Part shown: piece by piece, positions 9,190-18,018 of the stretch
Numbering within the stretch: position 1 is the stretch's first letter
Layout: every line of letters starts with the position of its first letter
DNA from: Neorhodopirellula lusitana
GTDB lineage: Bacteria; Planctomycetota; Planctomycetia; Pirellulales; Pirellulaceae
Assembly (NCBI RefSeq): GCF_900182915.1
Contig: NZ_FXUG01000012.1
Coordinates: 167,264 to 231,263 of the forward strand
Direction of reading: 5' to 3'
DNA: 64,000 bases
Program-made: the position numbers and the translations under genes
Notes under the pieces: generated by a model
What the model was told of the DNA's origin: nothing
The model's input: the letters and a program-made list of their open reading frames with translations, nothing else
Database searches by the model: none

Positions 9190-10278
9190 TTAGCCCTGGT
9201 CGTTGTTCGATTCTAGGGCGGTTGTTACTGCATCACGCAGTGCCTTCCCACGCAGATCTCGGGCAACGATCTTGCCGTCGGGACCGATCAGCCAGATCGA
9301 TGGAATCGATTGGATACCGTAGGCTTCAAAGATCTTCTTGTGCCGTTCGGTGTCGCCGACCCAACCTTGGCGGTAGATCGACGGGCTCTCTTCCAGCAGG
9401 TCGCCGGGAAGGTCGATCGATTCATCGACGCTCAAGCCAATCATCTCAAGACGCTCGCCACCGAAGTCTTCGAAAACCGATTCGAGGTTAGGGAATTCCG
9501 CGCGGCAGGGGCCGCACCAGGTTGCCCAAAAATCGACAAGCACAAACTTGCCACGGAAGTCAGACAATTTGAATTCGCTTTCGTCATACGCGGTCGCCGT
9601 CCAATCGGCGGCAAGGTCGCCCGGCGCAGGAACGTTTTTGAGCTTGAGGGTCATGTTTGCTTGAAAAGGCTTGTCAGCACTTTTGATAATGAACTGCCGC
9701 AAGGCGTGAGCCCGCGCCAGTTGTAGCGTTCGCTCACCTTTCGCGGCGGGATGCATGATCATGGCGGTGAGTTGATACCAGGCTGGTTTGATGTTTTCAA
9801 AAGCAAACGTGCCATCTTTGGAAAGTTGGGTCTGGTGGGTTTCTCGCTTTGCACGGGCTTCGTCGGCGGTACGCAAGTAGTCCTGGTAGTCGTCCGACTT
9901 CATGAAGTCAGTGTGCCACTTGGACCGTTCCTCGGGCTCCATCGTACGCCACTCCGGCGGGTAAGGCATGCGAGGGTGTCTGTAGTTGCCTTCCAAAGTG
10001 ACCACGACTTGGTCAAGCGACAGGCCCTCTGTATTGATTCCCTCGGACACATCCGTAGGCATCGTGACTTTGCCTTGGACAGTGCACGTGGCAATTTCAG
10101 TCGGTTTGGATTCGGTTTGCGCTTCTTTGGGTGAGTCGCTTTGAGTCTGTGTATCGCTTTGAGTCTGTATATCGCTTTGAGTCTGTATATCGCTTTGAGT
10201 CTGTATATCGCTTTGAGCGTGGACGCTCGTCGAGCAAACCAGGACGAGGAGCAAGGGGAGAATTCGCTTCGTGTTCAT
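9190..10278 (-). CDS. Exported TlpA-like thioredoxin-fold protein
   Basis: A 362-residue protein with a signal peptide ending near VHA-QS. A repeat region of about five QSDIQT hexapeptides follows, encoded by the 18-bp tandem repeat. The middle (~65-200) is a beta-rich region resembling a carboxypeptidase regulatory-like domain. The C-terminal ~140 residues are a TlpA/ResA thioredoxin fold with the active site WCGPC near residue 255, preceded by LVDFWAT. Such proteins act outside the cytoplasmic membrane as thiol-disulfide reductases. The partner is not indicated by neighbours. It is convergent with the kinase gene. Confidence 0.87.
   Translation of the reverse strand: MNTKRILPLLLVLVCSTSVHAQSDIQTQSDIQTQSDIQTQSDTQTQSDSPKEAQTESKPTEIATCTVQGKVTMPTDVSEGINTEGLSLDQVVVTLEGNYRHPRMPYPPEWRTMEPEERSKWHTDFMKSDDYQDYLRTADEARAKRETHQTQLSKDGTFAFENIKPAWYQLTAMIMHPAAKGERTLQLARAHALRQFIIKSADKPFQANMTLKLKNVPAPGDLAADWTATAYDESEFKLSDFRGKFVLVDFWATWCGPCRAEFPNLESVFEDFGGERLEMIGLSVDESIDLPGDLLEESPSIYRQGWVGDTERHKKIFEAYGIQSIPSIWLIGPDGKIVARDLRGKALRDAVTTALESNNDQG
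10137..10221. repeat. 18-bp in-frame tandem repeat
   Basis: Four full copies of CGCTTTGAGTCTGTATAT-type units and a partial fifth lie inside the TlpA-like gene just after its signal peptide. The unit is a multiple of three, so copy-number change lengthens or shortens a QSDIQT linker without a frameshift. The copies are nearly identical, suggesting recent slippage. Confidence 0.9.
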
Positions 10279-10361
10279 GGAAGAATCCGGGGCAATCTGA
10301 ATGTTGAATGGGGGCTTATGTGCTGGCTTGCCGTGGTGGCAGTTTAGTGCGAGATCCGATT

Positions 10362-10379
10362 GCTGACACGTGTGTCAGC
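10362..10379. promoter_or_regulatory. Palindrome upstream of the TlpA-like gene
   Basis: GCTGACACGTGTGTCAGC has two perfect 8-bp arms around a GT centre. It lies 84 bp upstream of the minus-strand start at 10278 and could be an operator or a small hairpin. The rest of the 406-bp gap 10279-10684 shows only a C8 run near 10471-10480 and no recognisable gene. Confidence 0.4.
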
Positions 10380-10684
10380 CACCAAAGCCATCACCAAAGC
10401 CGCCTTGCGTGATGTTCAACTTCATTGCGGCTGGCTAGCGGCGTAAACGGGCAAGTGACCGCCTTCTGCTAGCCCCCCCCGAAGTTGTGAAGTTTTCTTG
10501 AATTCCAGTCATCTGGAGCGTGATTGAGTTGGTTCCAAAGGAGCGGTGGATAGACTTCCCGCGAAATGTTTGATCGAGGCGACGCGAGAGTTCAAAGTAT
10601 CGCTTTGTCGTCGCCCACTAGGCGATTTGCGATGCCCTTCGCCACGCCGTTCCCACCCACCAACCCCTCCCCTCCCAGTCAATC

Positions 10685-12268
10685 ATGTCACAACGACCTT
10701 CCCTTGATCAGGCCGCCGCCACTGTTTGGAACCGTCGGCGGTTTCTTGCCTTTTCCAGTGCACTTCCTGCTTATGTGATGTCGACCCAGCACGCTTGGGC
10801 TGATTCCAAGGTTTCTTTTTCGAGTGATCCGTTCACGTTAGGAGTCGCGTCTGGCGAACCCGATCATCGTGGCATGGTGCTATGGACTCGGCTGGCGCCT
10901 TCCCCGTTGCAGCCAGATGGTGGGATGCCGGCCAAGACTGTTGAAGTGCAATGGGAAGTTGCGACAGACGACTCGATGCGCAACGTGGTCGCGTCAGGCA
11001 CTCAATTGGCCACGCCTCAACTGGGCCACTCAGTTCACGTTGAGCTCAATCAACTGGAGTCGGATCGTTGGTATTGGTACCGATTCCGGTGTGGTGATGC
11101 CGAAAGCCCCATCGCTCGGACACGCACGACTCCCTTGCCGCATCAACTGCCCGATCGAGTTCGCTTCGCCGTCGCCTCGTGTCAAAACTACGAGCAAGGA
11201 TTGTTTACTGCGTACGAGCAAATGGCCGCTGACGATGTCGACTTTGTCTTTCACTTGGGCGATTACATCTATGAATACGAAGCCGGTCGCAATGGTAAAG
11301 TTCGGACGCATCACGGTTCCGAGATCATGTCGTTGGGTGACTATCGAGTGCGACACGCTCAATACCGTTCAGACAAACTGTTGCAGAACATGCATGCACA
11401 GTGCCCGTGGTGGGTGACCTGGGACGACCATGAGTTTGATAACAACTGTGCTTGTGACATTTCGGAACAGTCCGGCGTTGATTCGGTTTCGTTTCTTTCG
11501 CGTCGTGCGAATGCCTATCAAGCTTATTACGAGATGATGCCGCTTCGTTTGCGTCAAATTCCTCGCGGCAGTGACATGCGTTTGTACCGTTCGGGGCAAT
11601 TTGGGCGGCTGGCTGAGTTCTCGATCTTGGACACTCGGCAATATCGAACCGATCAGCCCAACGATGATCGCAAGAGCCCTCTCAATGATGCGGCGATGGA
11701 TCCAACTCAAACGATGCTTGGAACCCAACAACGTGGCTGGCTTTCTCGCAACTTGATTCGCTCAACGGCCACTTGGAACATTCTGGCTCAACAGGTGATG
11801 ATGGGCATGGTCAATCGTTCGGGGGATCCGGACAATCAACAGTTCTCGATGGACCAGTGGCCTGGGTACGCTCATGAGCGAATGGGGTTGCTGCGATACA
11901 TTCGTGATCGCCAAGTCAGTAATCCGGTTGTCCTAACAGGTGACATTCACTCCAACTGGGCCAATGAACTTCGCGTGGACGATCGAGAAACCGAACAGGA
12001 TCTGGTGGCCACCGAGTTCGTTGCCACATCGATTTCGAGTGGTGGCAACGGCCCGGATAAACCCAAAAAGCTCGATGCGGTCCTGGCCGAAAACGCATGC
12101 GTGAAATGGCACAACGCCGAACGAGGCTACATCCGTTGCGACGTCACTCCCGACAGCTGGAAGTCGGACTACATGGTCGTCGACGATGTCTTGAAGCCAG
12201 GTGGCAAAACGTTCGCACGCAACTCTTTCGTCATCGAATCAGGTTTGCCCAAACTGAACCAAGCTTGA
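10685..12268 (+). CDS. phoD: PhoD-type alkaline phosphatase/phosphodiesterase
   Basis: A 527-residue protein. The N-terminus has a Tat-like motif, NRRRFLAFSSALPA, so it is probably exported folded. An Fn3-like PhoD_N domain (SDPFTLGVASGEPDHRGMVLWTRL) precedes the metallophosphatase domain. The latter has VASCQNYEQG, FHLGDYIYEYE, WDDHEFDNN and, near the C-terminus, LTGDIHSNW, which supply the Asp, Asn and His metal ligands of PhoD enzymes. The length fits the family. PhoD enzymes hydrolyse phosphate mono- and diesters under phosphate limitation using Fe3+ and Ca2+ in the characterised Bacillus enzyme. I see no clear Pho-box. A hairpin follows the stop. Confidence 0.93.
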   Translation: MSQRPSLDQAAATVWNRRRFLAFSSALPAYVMSTQHAWADSKVSFSSDPFTLGVASGEPDHRGMVLWTRLAPSPLQPDGGMPAKTVEVQWEVATDDSMRNVVASGTQLATPQLGHSVHVELNQLESDRWYWYRFRCGDAESPIARTRTTPLPHQLPDRVRFAVASCQNYEQGLFTAYEQMAADDVDFVFHLGDYIYEYEAGRNGKVRTHHGSEIMSLGDYRVRHAQYRSDKLLQNMHAQCPWWVTWDDHEFDNNCACDISEQSGVDSVSFLSRRANAYQAYYEMMPLRLRQIPRGSDMRLYRSGQFGRLAEFSILDTRQYRTDQPNDDRKSPLNDAAMDPTQTMLGTQQRGWLSRNLIRSTATWNILAQQVMMGMVNRSGDPDNQQFSMDQWPGYAHERMGLLRYIRDRQVSNPVVLTGDIHSNWANELRVDDRETEQDLVATEFVATSISSGGNGPDKPKKLDAVLAENACVKWHNAERGYIRCDVTPDSWKSDYMVVDDVLKPGGKTFARNSFVIESGLPKLNQA

Positions 12269-12294
12269 TTGGAAGTCCTGCTCGTTGATCCCAA

Positions 12295-12317
12295 ACGCTA
12301 GCTCTTTGAGCTGGCGT
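12295..12317 (+). terminator. Hairpin after phoD, possible terminator
   Basis: A 10-bp stem with one G-T pair and a TTT loop (ACGCTAGCTC / GAGCTGGCGT) lies 26 bp after the phoD stop. There is no T tract after it, so factor-independent termination is uncertain. Confidence 0.4.
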
Positions 12318-12562
12318 CTTGGTCGGGAGCTTGGGCGTAGTTGGCTGGACTGGTCAGTCGCGGCGGAAGGTTGTGGCATGAATGCCTTTAGTGTTGTCGC
12401 AGCGTTTAATAAAACGCTTGTCTGGTATTCTGCACAGTGTCATTTGTGTTTGGCTGGTGAAGCAGAGCGTTCAATGATTCAGAAGCAAGAATCGCGGTTA
12501 CTTGATTTGCTATCGCGTTTGTGTTCACAGCGGTTCTGTCTCTTATTCGAAATAGCTGAGTA

Positions 12563-12594
12563 GGGCCCTAGAGTATCCCTGGATACCTTGGGCC
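12563..12594. repeat. Nested hairpin at the left edge of the accessory island
   Basis: An inner perfect palindrome GTATCCCTGGATAC is enclosed by GGGCCC on the left and GGGCC on the right. It lies 61 bp beyond the stop of the minus-strand nuclease-like gene and is the last feature before the style of the sequence changes. The rest of the gap 12269-12655 shows nothing. Confidence 0.45.
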
Positions 12595-12655
12595 ACACTA
12601 TCTTGATTGATTAGGCTGCGTGAAATTGAACGGCCTGCATCGTGTTCAATGGCAA

Positions 12656-13342
12656 CTATCCAGTGGGTTGAGATCGGTTTTCCATTGCAGCGATCACGAG
12701 GCTACCCAATTGCCGCGTATTGTATGGATTGTTATTCGCGTTCAGCAGTCCAACGCCTAGTTCAGCCGCGATCTTTCTTAGGATAGGCTTCGCCACTGGT
12801 ACATGTTTCTCTTTGACGAATACGTTGATCGTTCCGTTCTCCAATGCTGTTACCGTGTATGCTCCGTAGTGCGCGGTCGCTATCGACGGGATGTCGGTTT
12901 TTACCAATTTTGTGTTAGTCAGCTTTGACAGAGAAATGATGCGTTTCCCCTGGGAATCGGGTGCCGTCATTAGTTTTTCTGCTTCAGAAATTGGTTTGTC
13001 GAGTAGCGTCTCGATTTGCATTTCATCCGTGTTGATTCGGAGGACAATGACTCGGTCAACGTTGGTAAGTGTGTTTCCGTTAAAGGAAATATGACCAGCA
13101 CCGTGTTTTATACAGGTCGTTTTGACTGAGATGCGTTCGCCAGATTCAGCAACAACATCGTAACCGGGCTGGTTTACGTCTGGGGCCATTTGTCCATTTG
13201 TAATTAGTGCAGCATAAAGCTCACCAATTCGACCGTTAAGGTGACGCAACTCAGTTGCAGGGACTCCCCAATTTTGTTCGCGTTCAAACCAAGACATCGC
13301 ATCGCCAAGTGCGCGAATAATCTGAATTTGTGTTAGAGGCAT
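12656..13342 (-). CDS. Putative nuclease-fold protein of unknown function
   Basis: A 228-residue cytoplasmic protein. Residues ~35-80 read GRIGELYAALITNG, then GYDVVAESGERISVKT. This gives the spacing Glu41 - Asp62 - SxK74 expected of PD-(D/E)xK nuclease folds, with Ser in place of the usual acid in the xK element. A C-terminal segment (NNNPYNTRQLGSLVIAAM) looks like a small DNA-contact or multimer region, as in some restriction-type proteins. No modification methylase lies nearby. It points the same way as the two ATPase genes but is separated from them by 405 bp. The nuclease reading is inference from motif spacing. Confidence 0.5.
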   Translation of the reverse strand: MPLTQIQIIRALGDAMSWFEREQNWGVPATELRHLNGRIGELYAALITNGQMAPDVNQPGYDVVAESGERISVKTTCIKHGAGHISFNGNTLTNVDRVIVLRINTDEMQIETLLDKPISEAEKLMTAPDSQGKRIISLSKLTNTKLVKTDIPSIATAHYGAYTVTALENGTINVFVKEKHVPVAKPILRKIAAELGVGLLNANNNPYNTRQLGSLVIAAMENRSQPTG

Positions 13343-13747
13343 ATGTCTATAGCTACCGTCAAGAGGTGAAGTAAAGACTGGGCGGTACAGTGAAGGTGAA
13401 CGGCACGGGCTGGGAATTCTTTTGACGGAATGAGCGTCAGATGTAGGTCAAATAGACTTTTACTTTTCAATAAGTTCTTGCATTAGACGCAGTATCTGTT
13501 CGAAGCTTCGATTTGCAGGTAACTCGATGGTTCGGCTCCGACAAAAACGCAGTTGCGGTCATAAGGAGACTGAGTCGGCTTTCGATCTACGTCGATTTTG
13601 GCAATTCGTCTTGACATGATTGTTCATGCTTCGAATTCGAATGTCGTCATAGTATACATAGCGGTAGCCGACAGTATTGGGAGCACTGCTCGTTGGATCG
13701 CTCATTTAGTTAAAGCATTCTGTCATGTCCGCTCTCTCCCTGACTTC
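13343..13747. other. AT-richer intergenic region inside the accessory island
   Basis: No coding frame looks real here. The region is visibly poorer in G+C than the flanking core genes and carries the short palindrome TTCGAATTCGAA at 13630-13641. It should hold the promoter of the nuclease-like gene and the end of the ATPase transcript. Confidence 0.4.
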
Positions 13748-16288
13748 CTATGGTCCTTCGACTGGTCCCAATGACGTGGTCAGTAGCGGACGAATGAGTC
13801 TGCGAATCTCTAGCGGGAGCTTGAATAGCGGTCGGTCCGTCTTGGGATCTGATTTCATTACCTCGATGGCAGCAGCTAAGCATTGCAGAGGGATTTCTAG
13901 GTCCTCGCAATCTTTGCCAGCCTCTTGCCACGCGGCGTTCCAAGTATCCAGTTGCGATTCGGAGTAGCCGCCTTGGTCTAGGTGCGCGATCGAGCTGGTC
14001 ACCCCCTGTCCTAGTTTTTCGGCGACGTCGTACTTCATGTAAAGCGGAGACAATTCAGAAATGTATTCCGCCCATTCAGAGGGACCAAGTCGCAACGCCA
14101 TCCACAGCAGATCTTCCGGCTTTCCTCCGAAATACTCAGAGTCGCGGTTACCTTCTTCGAAAGCTCTCTGTAGAGCCGCAAGTACATGGGGAAGATCGCA
14201 ATGGTTCACCATCCCTTCAGCTACTGTGAACAATGCTATCGTTCGCAGTCCCATCGACGCTTCGTTCAGATCTAGCACTGCTTCGAAGTCCGCTTGGCTC
14301 GATCGGAACTCTCGCTTTCGTAGGTTCGAGATACCACGGTTGATGAGTGCCCTGGCTTTCTGCTCAGTTGGCGCGTCAGGCATGTCGATAACGGCCGAGA
14401 AATCCGATGACGCGAGCTCAATCTTCCCTTCCTCAACATGCGTTACTCCTCGCTCGAAAAATGCCTTAGCTTTCTGGTCGGTGGGCGCATCGGACATGTC
14501 GATGACTGCCGAGAAGTCTGCTAAGGCCAACTTCGGCTGGCCATGCTGGTCATGTGCGATACCTCGGGATATAAGTGCTTTTGCTTTCCGCTCCGCAGTC
14601 GCCTCGGGCATGTTGATAACGGCTGAGTAGTCCATCAACTCCAACTCCACCGCACCCTGTTGTCCATGCAAAACGCCTCGATTGATGAGAGCATAGGTTT
14701 TCTGGTTAGCGGGTGCGTCAGGCATGTCGATGACAGCCGCAAAGTCTGCCAAGGCAAGCTCTATTTTGCCGCTCCGGCAATAGGCAAGGCCTCGGAGAAT
14801 ACGTGGCGTTGTTTTGTGCGGCGAAGTCATGTTTTTCGATTTAATCAGCATAGTTAGTGCATCGATCTCACTCGTTGTATCACTTTCGCAAAATGCGAGT
14901 TCGGCATGTGCCCAAAGGCCCGAGACTTGATTTGCGAAACCAAGTTCCTCTGCCAGTTCTCTCGCGGACGTATATTGGCCTTTGTCAATCGTCTCACGGA
15001 ATTCGCTATCTAGTTTTCCCGCAATTGCGGAGTGGAAGTAATCGTTCGATCGAATCGCTTCTCGACAGTATTCGGTGACGCGTAGTGATTCGTTTCCATC
15101 TGCTTCTACCGTTTGCAGTGCGGTCGCGGGGAACCAGGCTCGCAAGAATCGTGCGACCATTTTCAAGGGACGTCCTCGCTGGTTCTTGACTTCCAAGCAA
15201 AGTCGCATCAAGGGTTCCGACATGTCGTAGTAGGATTCCTTGCCGCGTTTTTCTGAACGTACATACCCTTTCGCCTTGAGGTTGCCGAGTTGCTTGGAGC
15301 AACTGCGGTCGTCAATGAACGTTTCCTCCGCGATTTCTTTGACAGTCATTGCTCCCTCCGCATCACAAAGGCATTGGGTCAGTTGCCTTTGTTGATCCGG
15401 AAGGGACCTCATCCGCTCTTGAAAGTAAGGTGTCATGTCGTGAGCGAGGTTCTCAAACGCGACAACGAGGTCGTCTAGTGTGTCTTTGGTCAGGAATTCA
15501 GACAGGAGCACATACATCCGATGATTGCCTCCCGCGAGATAATGTAGGGCACGAATGCGATAGCGACCTTCGGCTGAATTCAGATAAGCCACCAATTCAG
15601 GCTTGGCTTGTTCTTTACTGATTCGCCAAATCAGCTCTTGGGCTTCCTCGACATTCAGTGGCTGAAGATGTTGAATGTCGAAGAAGCCGAAAAACGCTTC
15701 TTTACGATCGGACACTCCTGCAAATAATTGTTGCGATGTGGCCAGCGTGGCAATCTTTCTCGTTTCCTGAAGAAACGCTCGCCACTTCTTTTGACCGGAG
15801 TCCCCCAACCCTCGAAAGGTTCGATCCATGTTTTCGGTGATCAGGATCAGAGTCCGGTTTTGAAGTTGATCGACAATCGAGCCGAGGACTGCCAGTGCTG
15901 CATCGTCCGGTGACAGACCGCGCACGTTTTCCTTAAATTCCATCGGGAACTCGTGGGGATATTCGTCGGCTAGTTTCGCGGCGATCCCGAAAGCCAAGTG
16001 AACCAATCCAGTGAACGAGTCGTCCTCGCCCAGCCACGCAATCCGCATTTCGTTTGCAAGGTCCTCGCGGCGTTGAAGTTCCCAGGCCGCAAGACTGACC
16101 AGATGAGTCTTTCCGCTTCCTCGCGGTCCTACCAGCAAAATGTGGTGCTTGTCACCGCTGGCAACGCTTCTGGCCAGTCGGTCCACGATCCTTTCCAGCA
16201 GCTTTTCTCGCTGGACAAAAATTCGCTTCAGCATTTTCGGGTCGGTGTTGCTCGGCGTGTAGGCCGAGATAGTAGGCCGTCCACTCAT
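13748..16288 (-). CDS. AAA/STAND-like ATPase with winged helix and TPR-like repeats
   Basis: An 846-residue protein. The P-loop GPRGSGKT is at 54-61 and a Walker-B-like LILITEN strand near 147-153. A winged helix-turn-helix lies around 315-357 (VKEIAEETFIDDRSCSKQL, then KGYVRSEKRGKESYY). From about 500 to 680 there are four to five TPR-like repeats of ~38 residues, with the recurring core ALADFSAVIDMPDAP. This order (ATPase, winged helix, helical repeat sensor) is that of STAND-type signalling ATPases. The start is ATG 16288, which overlaps the preceding gene's stop as ATGA; the longer frame starts at TTG. No separate effector domain is visible. Function unknown; a partner of the upstream ATPase is likely. 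Confidence 0.75.
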   Translation of the reverse strand: MSGRPTISAYTPSNTDPKMLKRIFVQREKLLERIVDRLARSVASGDKHHILLVGPRGSGKTHLVSLAAWELQRREDLANEMRIAWLGEDDSFTGLVHLAFGIAAKLADEYPHEFPMEFKENVRGLSPDDAALAVLGSIVDQLQNRTLILITENMDRTFRGLGDSGQKKWRAFLQETRKIATLATSQQLFAGVSDRKEAFFGFFDIQHLQPLNVEEAQELIWRISKEQAKPELVAYLNSAEGRYRIRALHYLAGGNHRMYVLLSEFLTKDTLDDLVVAFENLAHDMTPYFQERMRSLPDQQRQLTQCLCDAEGAMTVKEIAEETFIDDRSCSKQLGNLKAKGYVRSEKRGKESYYDMSEPLMRLCLEVKNQRGRPLKMVARFLRAWFPATALQTVEADGNESLRVTEYCREAIRSNDYFHSAIAGKLDSEFRETIDKGQYTSARELAEELGFANQVSGLWAHAELAFCESDTTSEIDALTMLIKSKNMTSPHKTTPRILRGLAYCRSGKIELALADFAAVIDMPDAPANQKTYALINRGVLHGQQGAVELELMDYSAVINMPEATAERKAKALISRGIAHDQHGQPKLALADFSAVIDMSDAPTDQKAKAFFERGVTHVEEGKIELASSDFSAVIDMPDAPTEQKARALINRGISNLRKREFRSSQADFEAVLDLNEASMGLRTIALFTVAEGMVNHCDLPHVLAALQRAFEEGNRDSEYFGGKPEDLLWMALRLGPSEWAEYISELSPLYMKYDVAEKLGQGVTSSIAHLDQGGYSESQLDTWNAAWQEAGKDCEDLEIPLQCLAAAIEVMKSDPKTDRPLFKLPLEIRRLIRPLLTTSLGPVEGP

Positions 16289-17502
16289 GCTTCCAACCCT
16301 TGTGCCATCTTCCACCAACCCTGGATCAGGGGGAATCGAAACATATATCGCTTCTGTGTGTCGCAATGTAGGTAGTGGTCCTGTCCGAGTGATTTCAGCA
16401 TCTGCACAATATGCTGTCGGTCGGTGATTGCGAACTGCGCTTTGATGGCGGACCAGGCCATCTCGATAGATTGAGGGTCATCGACGACCGCAAAGTGATC
16501 AAGCAAGCTTCTTGCGATGGCGGCGTTCGGGATTTCATGACCGTTGGCGTCTGTGATCGAACCGCTATAGTAGATCTCCAGACGACTGCGGAAATGTTCC
16601 ATCTCCCAAGGATCATGGTCACTGGTTAGTTGTTGCTGAACGGTTAGGTCAACATCCACCAATGTGACATCACGATCCAGTTCCGCGAGGCGAGTGATTA
16701 CACCTTCCAGGTAAAACGGCACGCAGTTGGTCAGTGTCACTAGTCTTTCAGGTATTGCTTTAGCATCCTCTTCCGCAAGGCGAACACTTTCGTCGTGTAG
16801 CAGGCGGTTCGCCAGAAGAAGTGCATCGTCAGAAGTGAGTGCAAGAATCTCGACCATCGGCATGTCGTTAACAGGTTCACTGGCTAACTTTGCCTGCTTC
16901 AGGTCCGTGACTACATGGTGAAGACCGACGGAGCCCGCGAAAACCATTCGTAGGTTTTTGTGCCGTTGACGCAACGATCGCAATGTGTCGAGCACTGCCA
17001 GTGCCAGATTCTTCTGCTCGCTGGAAGTCGCCGCGATCTTTTGCAGCATGTAAGGAAGTTCGTCGAAGAGAAGCAAAATACTGGAATCAGATTGATGTTT
17101 ACATAGGCCCTCAACCGCTTTTTCTAGCGTTGATTGCCACCCTAGTTTGCTGGCGCTAGGAAGCTTGATAACACCACCGATTTCCGTTCCGCCTATTGTT
17201 TCGCGGAACGCGTTCAGCCACTGCGTTCCCTGCTCCTTCTTTGATAGCAGTGGCCGCATCCGATTTAGCAGGACCTCCGTGAATCGGTCGGGTGAATCAA
17301 TCCCTTCTAGATCAAGGAACAGCACTTCAAAACCTGGCATCGGCTCAGCGGCCATCTTGTTCATCACCGTAGTCTTCCCAATCCGACGTTCAGCGGTGAA
17401 CCGAAGAGAGGTCCCTGTGCCTTGCTTCTTAAGCTTTGTCCAAATCTGCTCGATGAGCTTGTCTCGACCAACGACGTTTTCGGGGGAAACCTGAATGGCC
17501 AT
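16285..17502 (-). CDS. P-loop ATPase of the archaeal-type ATPase group
   Basis: A 405-residue protein. The P-loop reads ERRIGKTT at 38-45, the variant found in the 'ATPase predominantly from Archaea' group (consensus GxRRxGKT), with Ala in place of the first Gly. Walker B is LLLFDELPYML near 141-151. A sensor-like FAGSVG follows, and the C-terminal ~150 residues look like a winged helix region. It is the first gene of a two-gene operon; its stop overlaps the start of the large ATPase gene. An inverted repeat 27-78 bp upstream may control it. ATG 17502 was preferred to the GTG at 17535. Role unknown; a paired-ATPase conflict system is plausible. Confidence 0.75.
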   Translation of the reverse strand: MAIQVSPENVVGRDKLIEQIWTKLKKQGTGTSLRFTAERRIGKTTVMNKMAAEPMPGFEVLFLDLEGIDSPDRFTEVLLNRMRPLLSKKEQGTQWLNAFRETIGGTEIGGVIKLPSASKLGWQSTLEKAVEGLCKHQSDSSILLLFDELPYMLQKIAATSSEQKNLALAVLDTLRSLRQRHKNLRMVFAGSVGLHHVVTDLKQAKLASEPVNDMPMVEILALTSDDALLLANRLLHDESVRLAEEDAKAIPERLVTLTNCVPFYLEGVITRLAELDRDVTLVDVDLTVQQQLTSDHDPWEMEHFRSRLEIYYSGSITDANGHEIPNAAIARSLLDHFAVVDDPQSIEMAWSAIKAQFAITDRQHIVQMLKSLGQDHYLHCDTQKRYMFRFPLIQGWWKMAQGLEA

Positions 17503-17528
17503 GTTATTGCTTTTAGGGTGAGGCTTGT

Positions 17529-17580
17529 GACGCACGATGGTTTTATCGTACGACGGCCCTGTCGTGCGTCAATGTGTTTT
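17529..17580 (-). promoter_or_regulatory. Operator-like inverted repeat upstream of the ATPase operon
   Basis: GACGCACGA (17529-17537) and its exact complement TCGTGCGTC (17572-17580) flank the palindrome TCGTACGA (17546-17553). Three related CG(C/T)ACGA half-sites in 52 bp, just upstream of the operon start, suggest a repressor or activator site. The remaining gap to 18018 contains no recognisable gene. Confidence 0.5.
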
Positions 17581-18018
17581 CTCTGCTGATTGGTTGATTT
17601 AAAGCAGAAAAACGCCCTGGACGAGACTTTAGAGCTTCTAAGCCAGTCATACGCCAACCATCGCAGGGCAAGCAGTTGGCGTTACTTCGGTGCTTAGACG
17701 CAGGTCGATATCCGACGGGCTTCATTGGGCGTGACTTCATGAAGCTATGCCTCGCTCGTATTTTTTCGATTCGTTCCTGGAGTATTCGCAGCGTGTATCG
17801 CAGCGCATCGTTGGACTATTGTTGGTGCGTGTATCACGGGCTTGCTAAGTGTCGGGATTCCATTGATTACGGCTGTTGTAGGCGGTTTTGAACAAGCGAT
17901 TCTTTCAACCCAGGCTGGAAGCCTAGGCTACGGGTGGTTGGGATTTGGGGAGGTTTTGCGTGCTACACTACAGCGGGGCTTTTTGTTTTTGACCTGTTCG
18001 TTGCTTAGGTGTTTGCTG

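Noticed and set aside
12285..12563. 92-codon plus-strand frame after phoD
   Set aside because: It includes the post-phoD hairpin, has no signal or domain and no start context.
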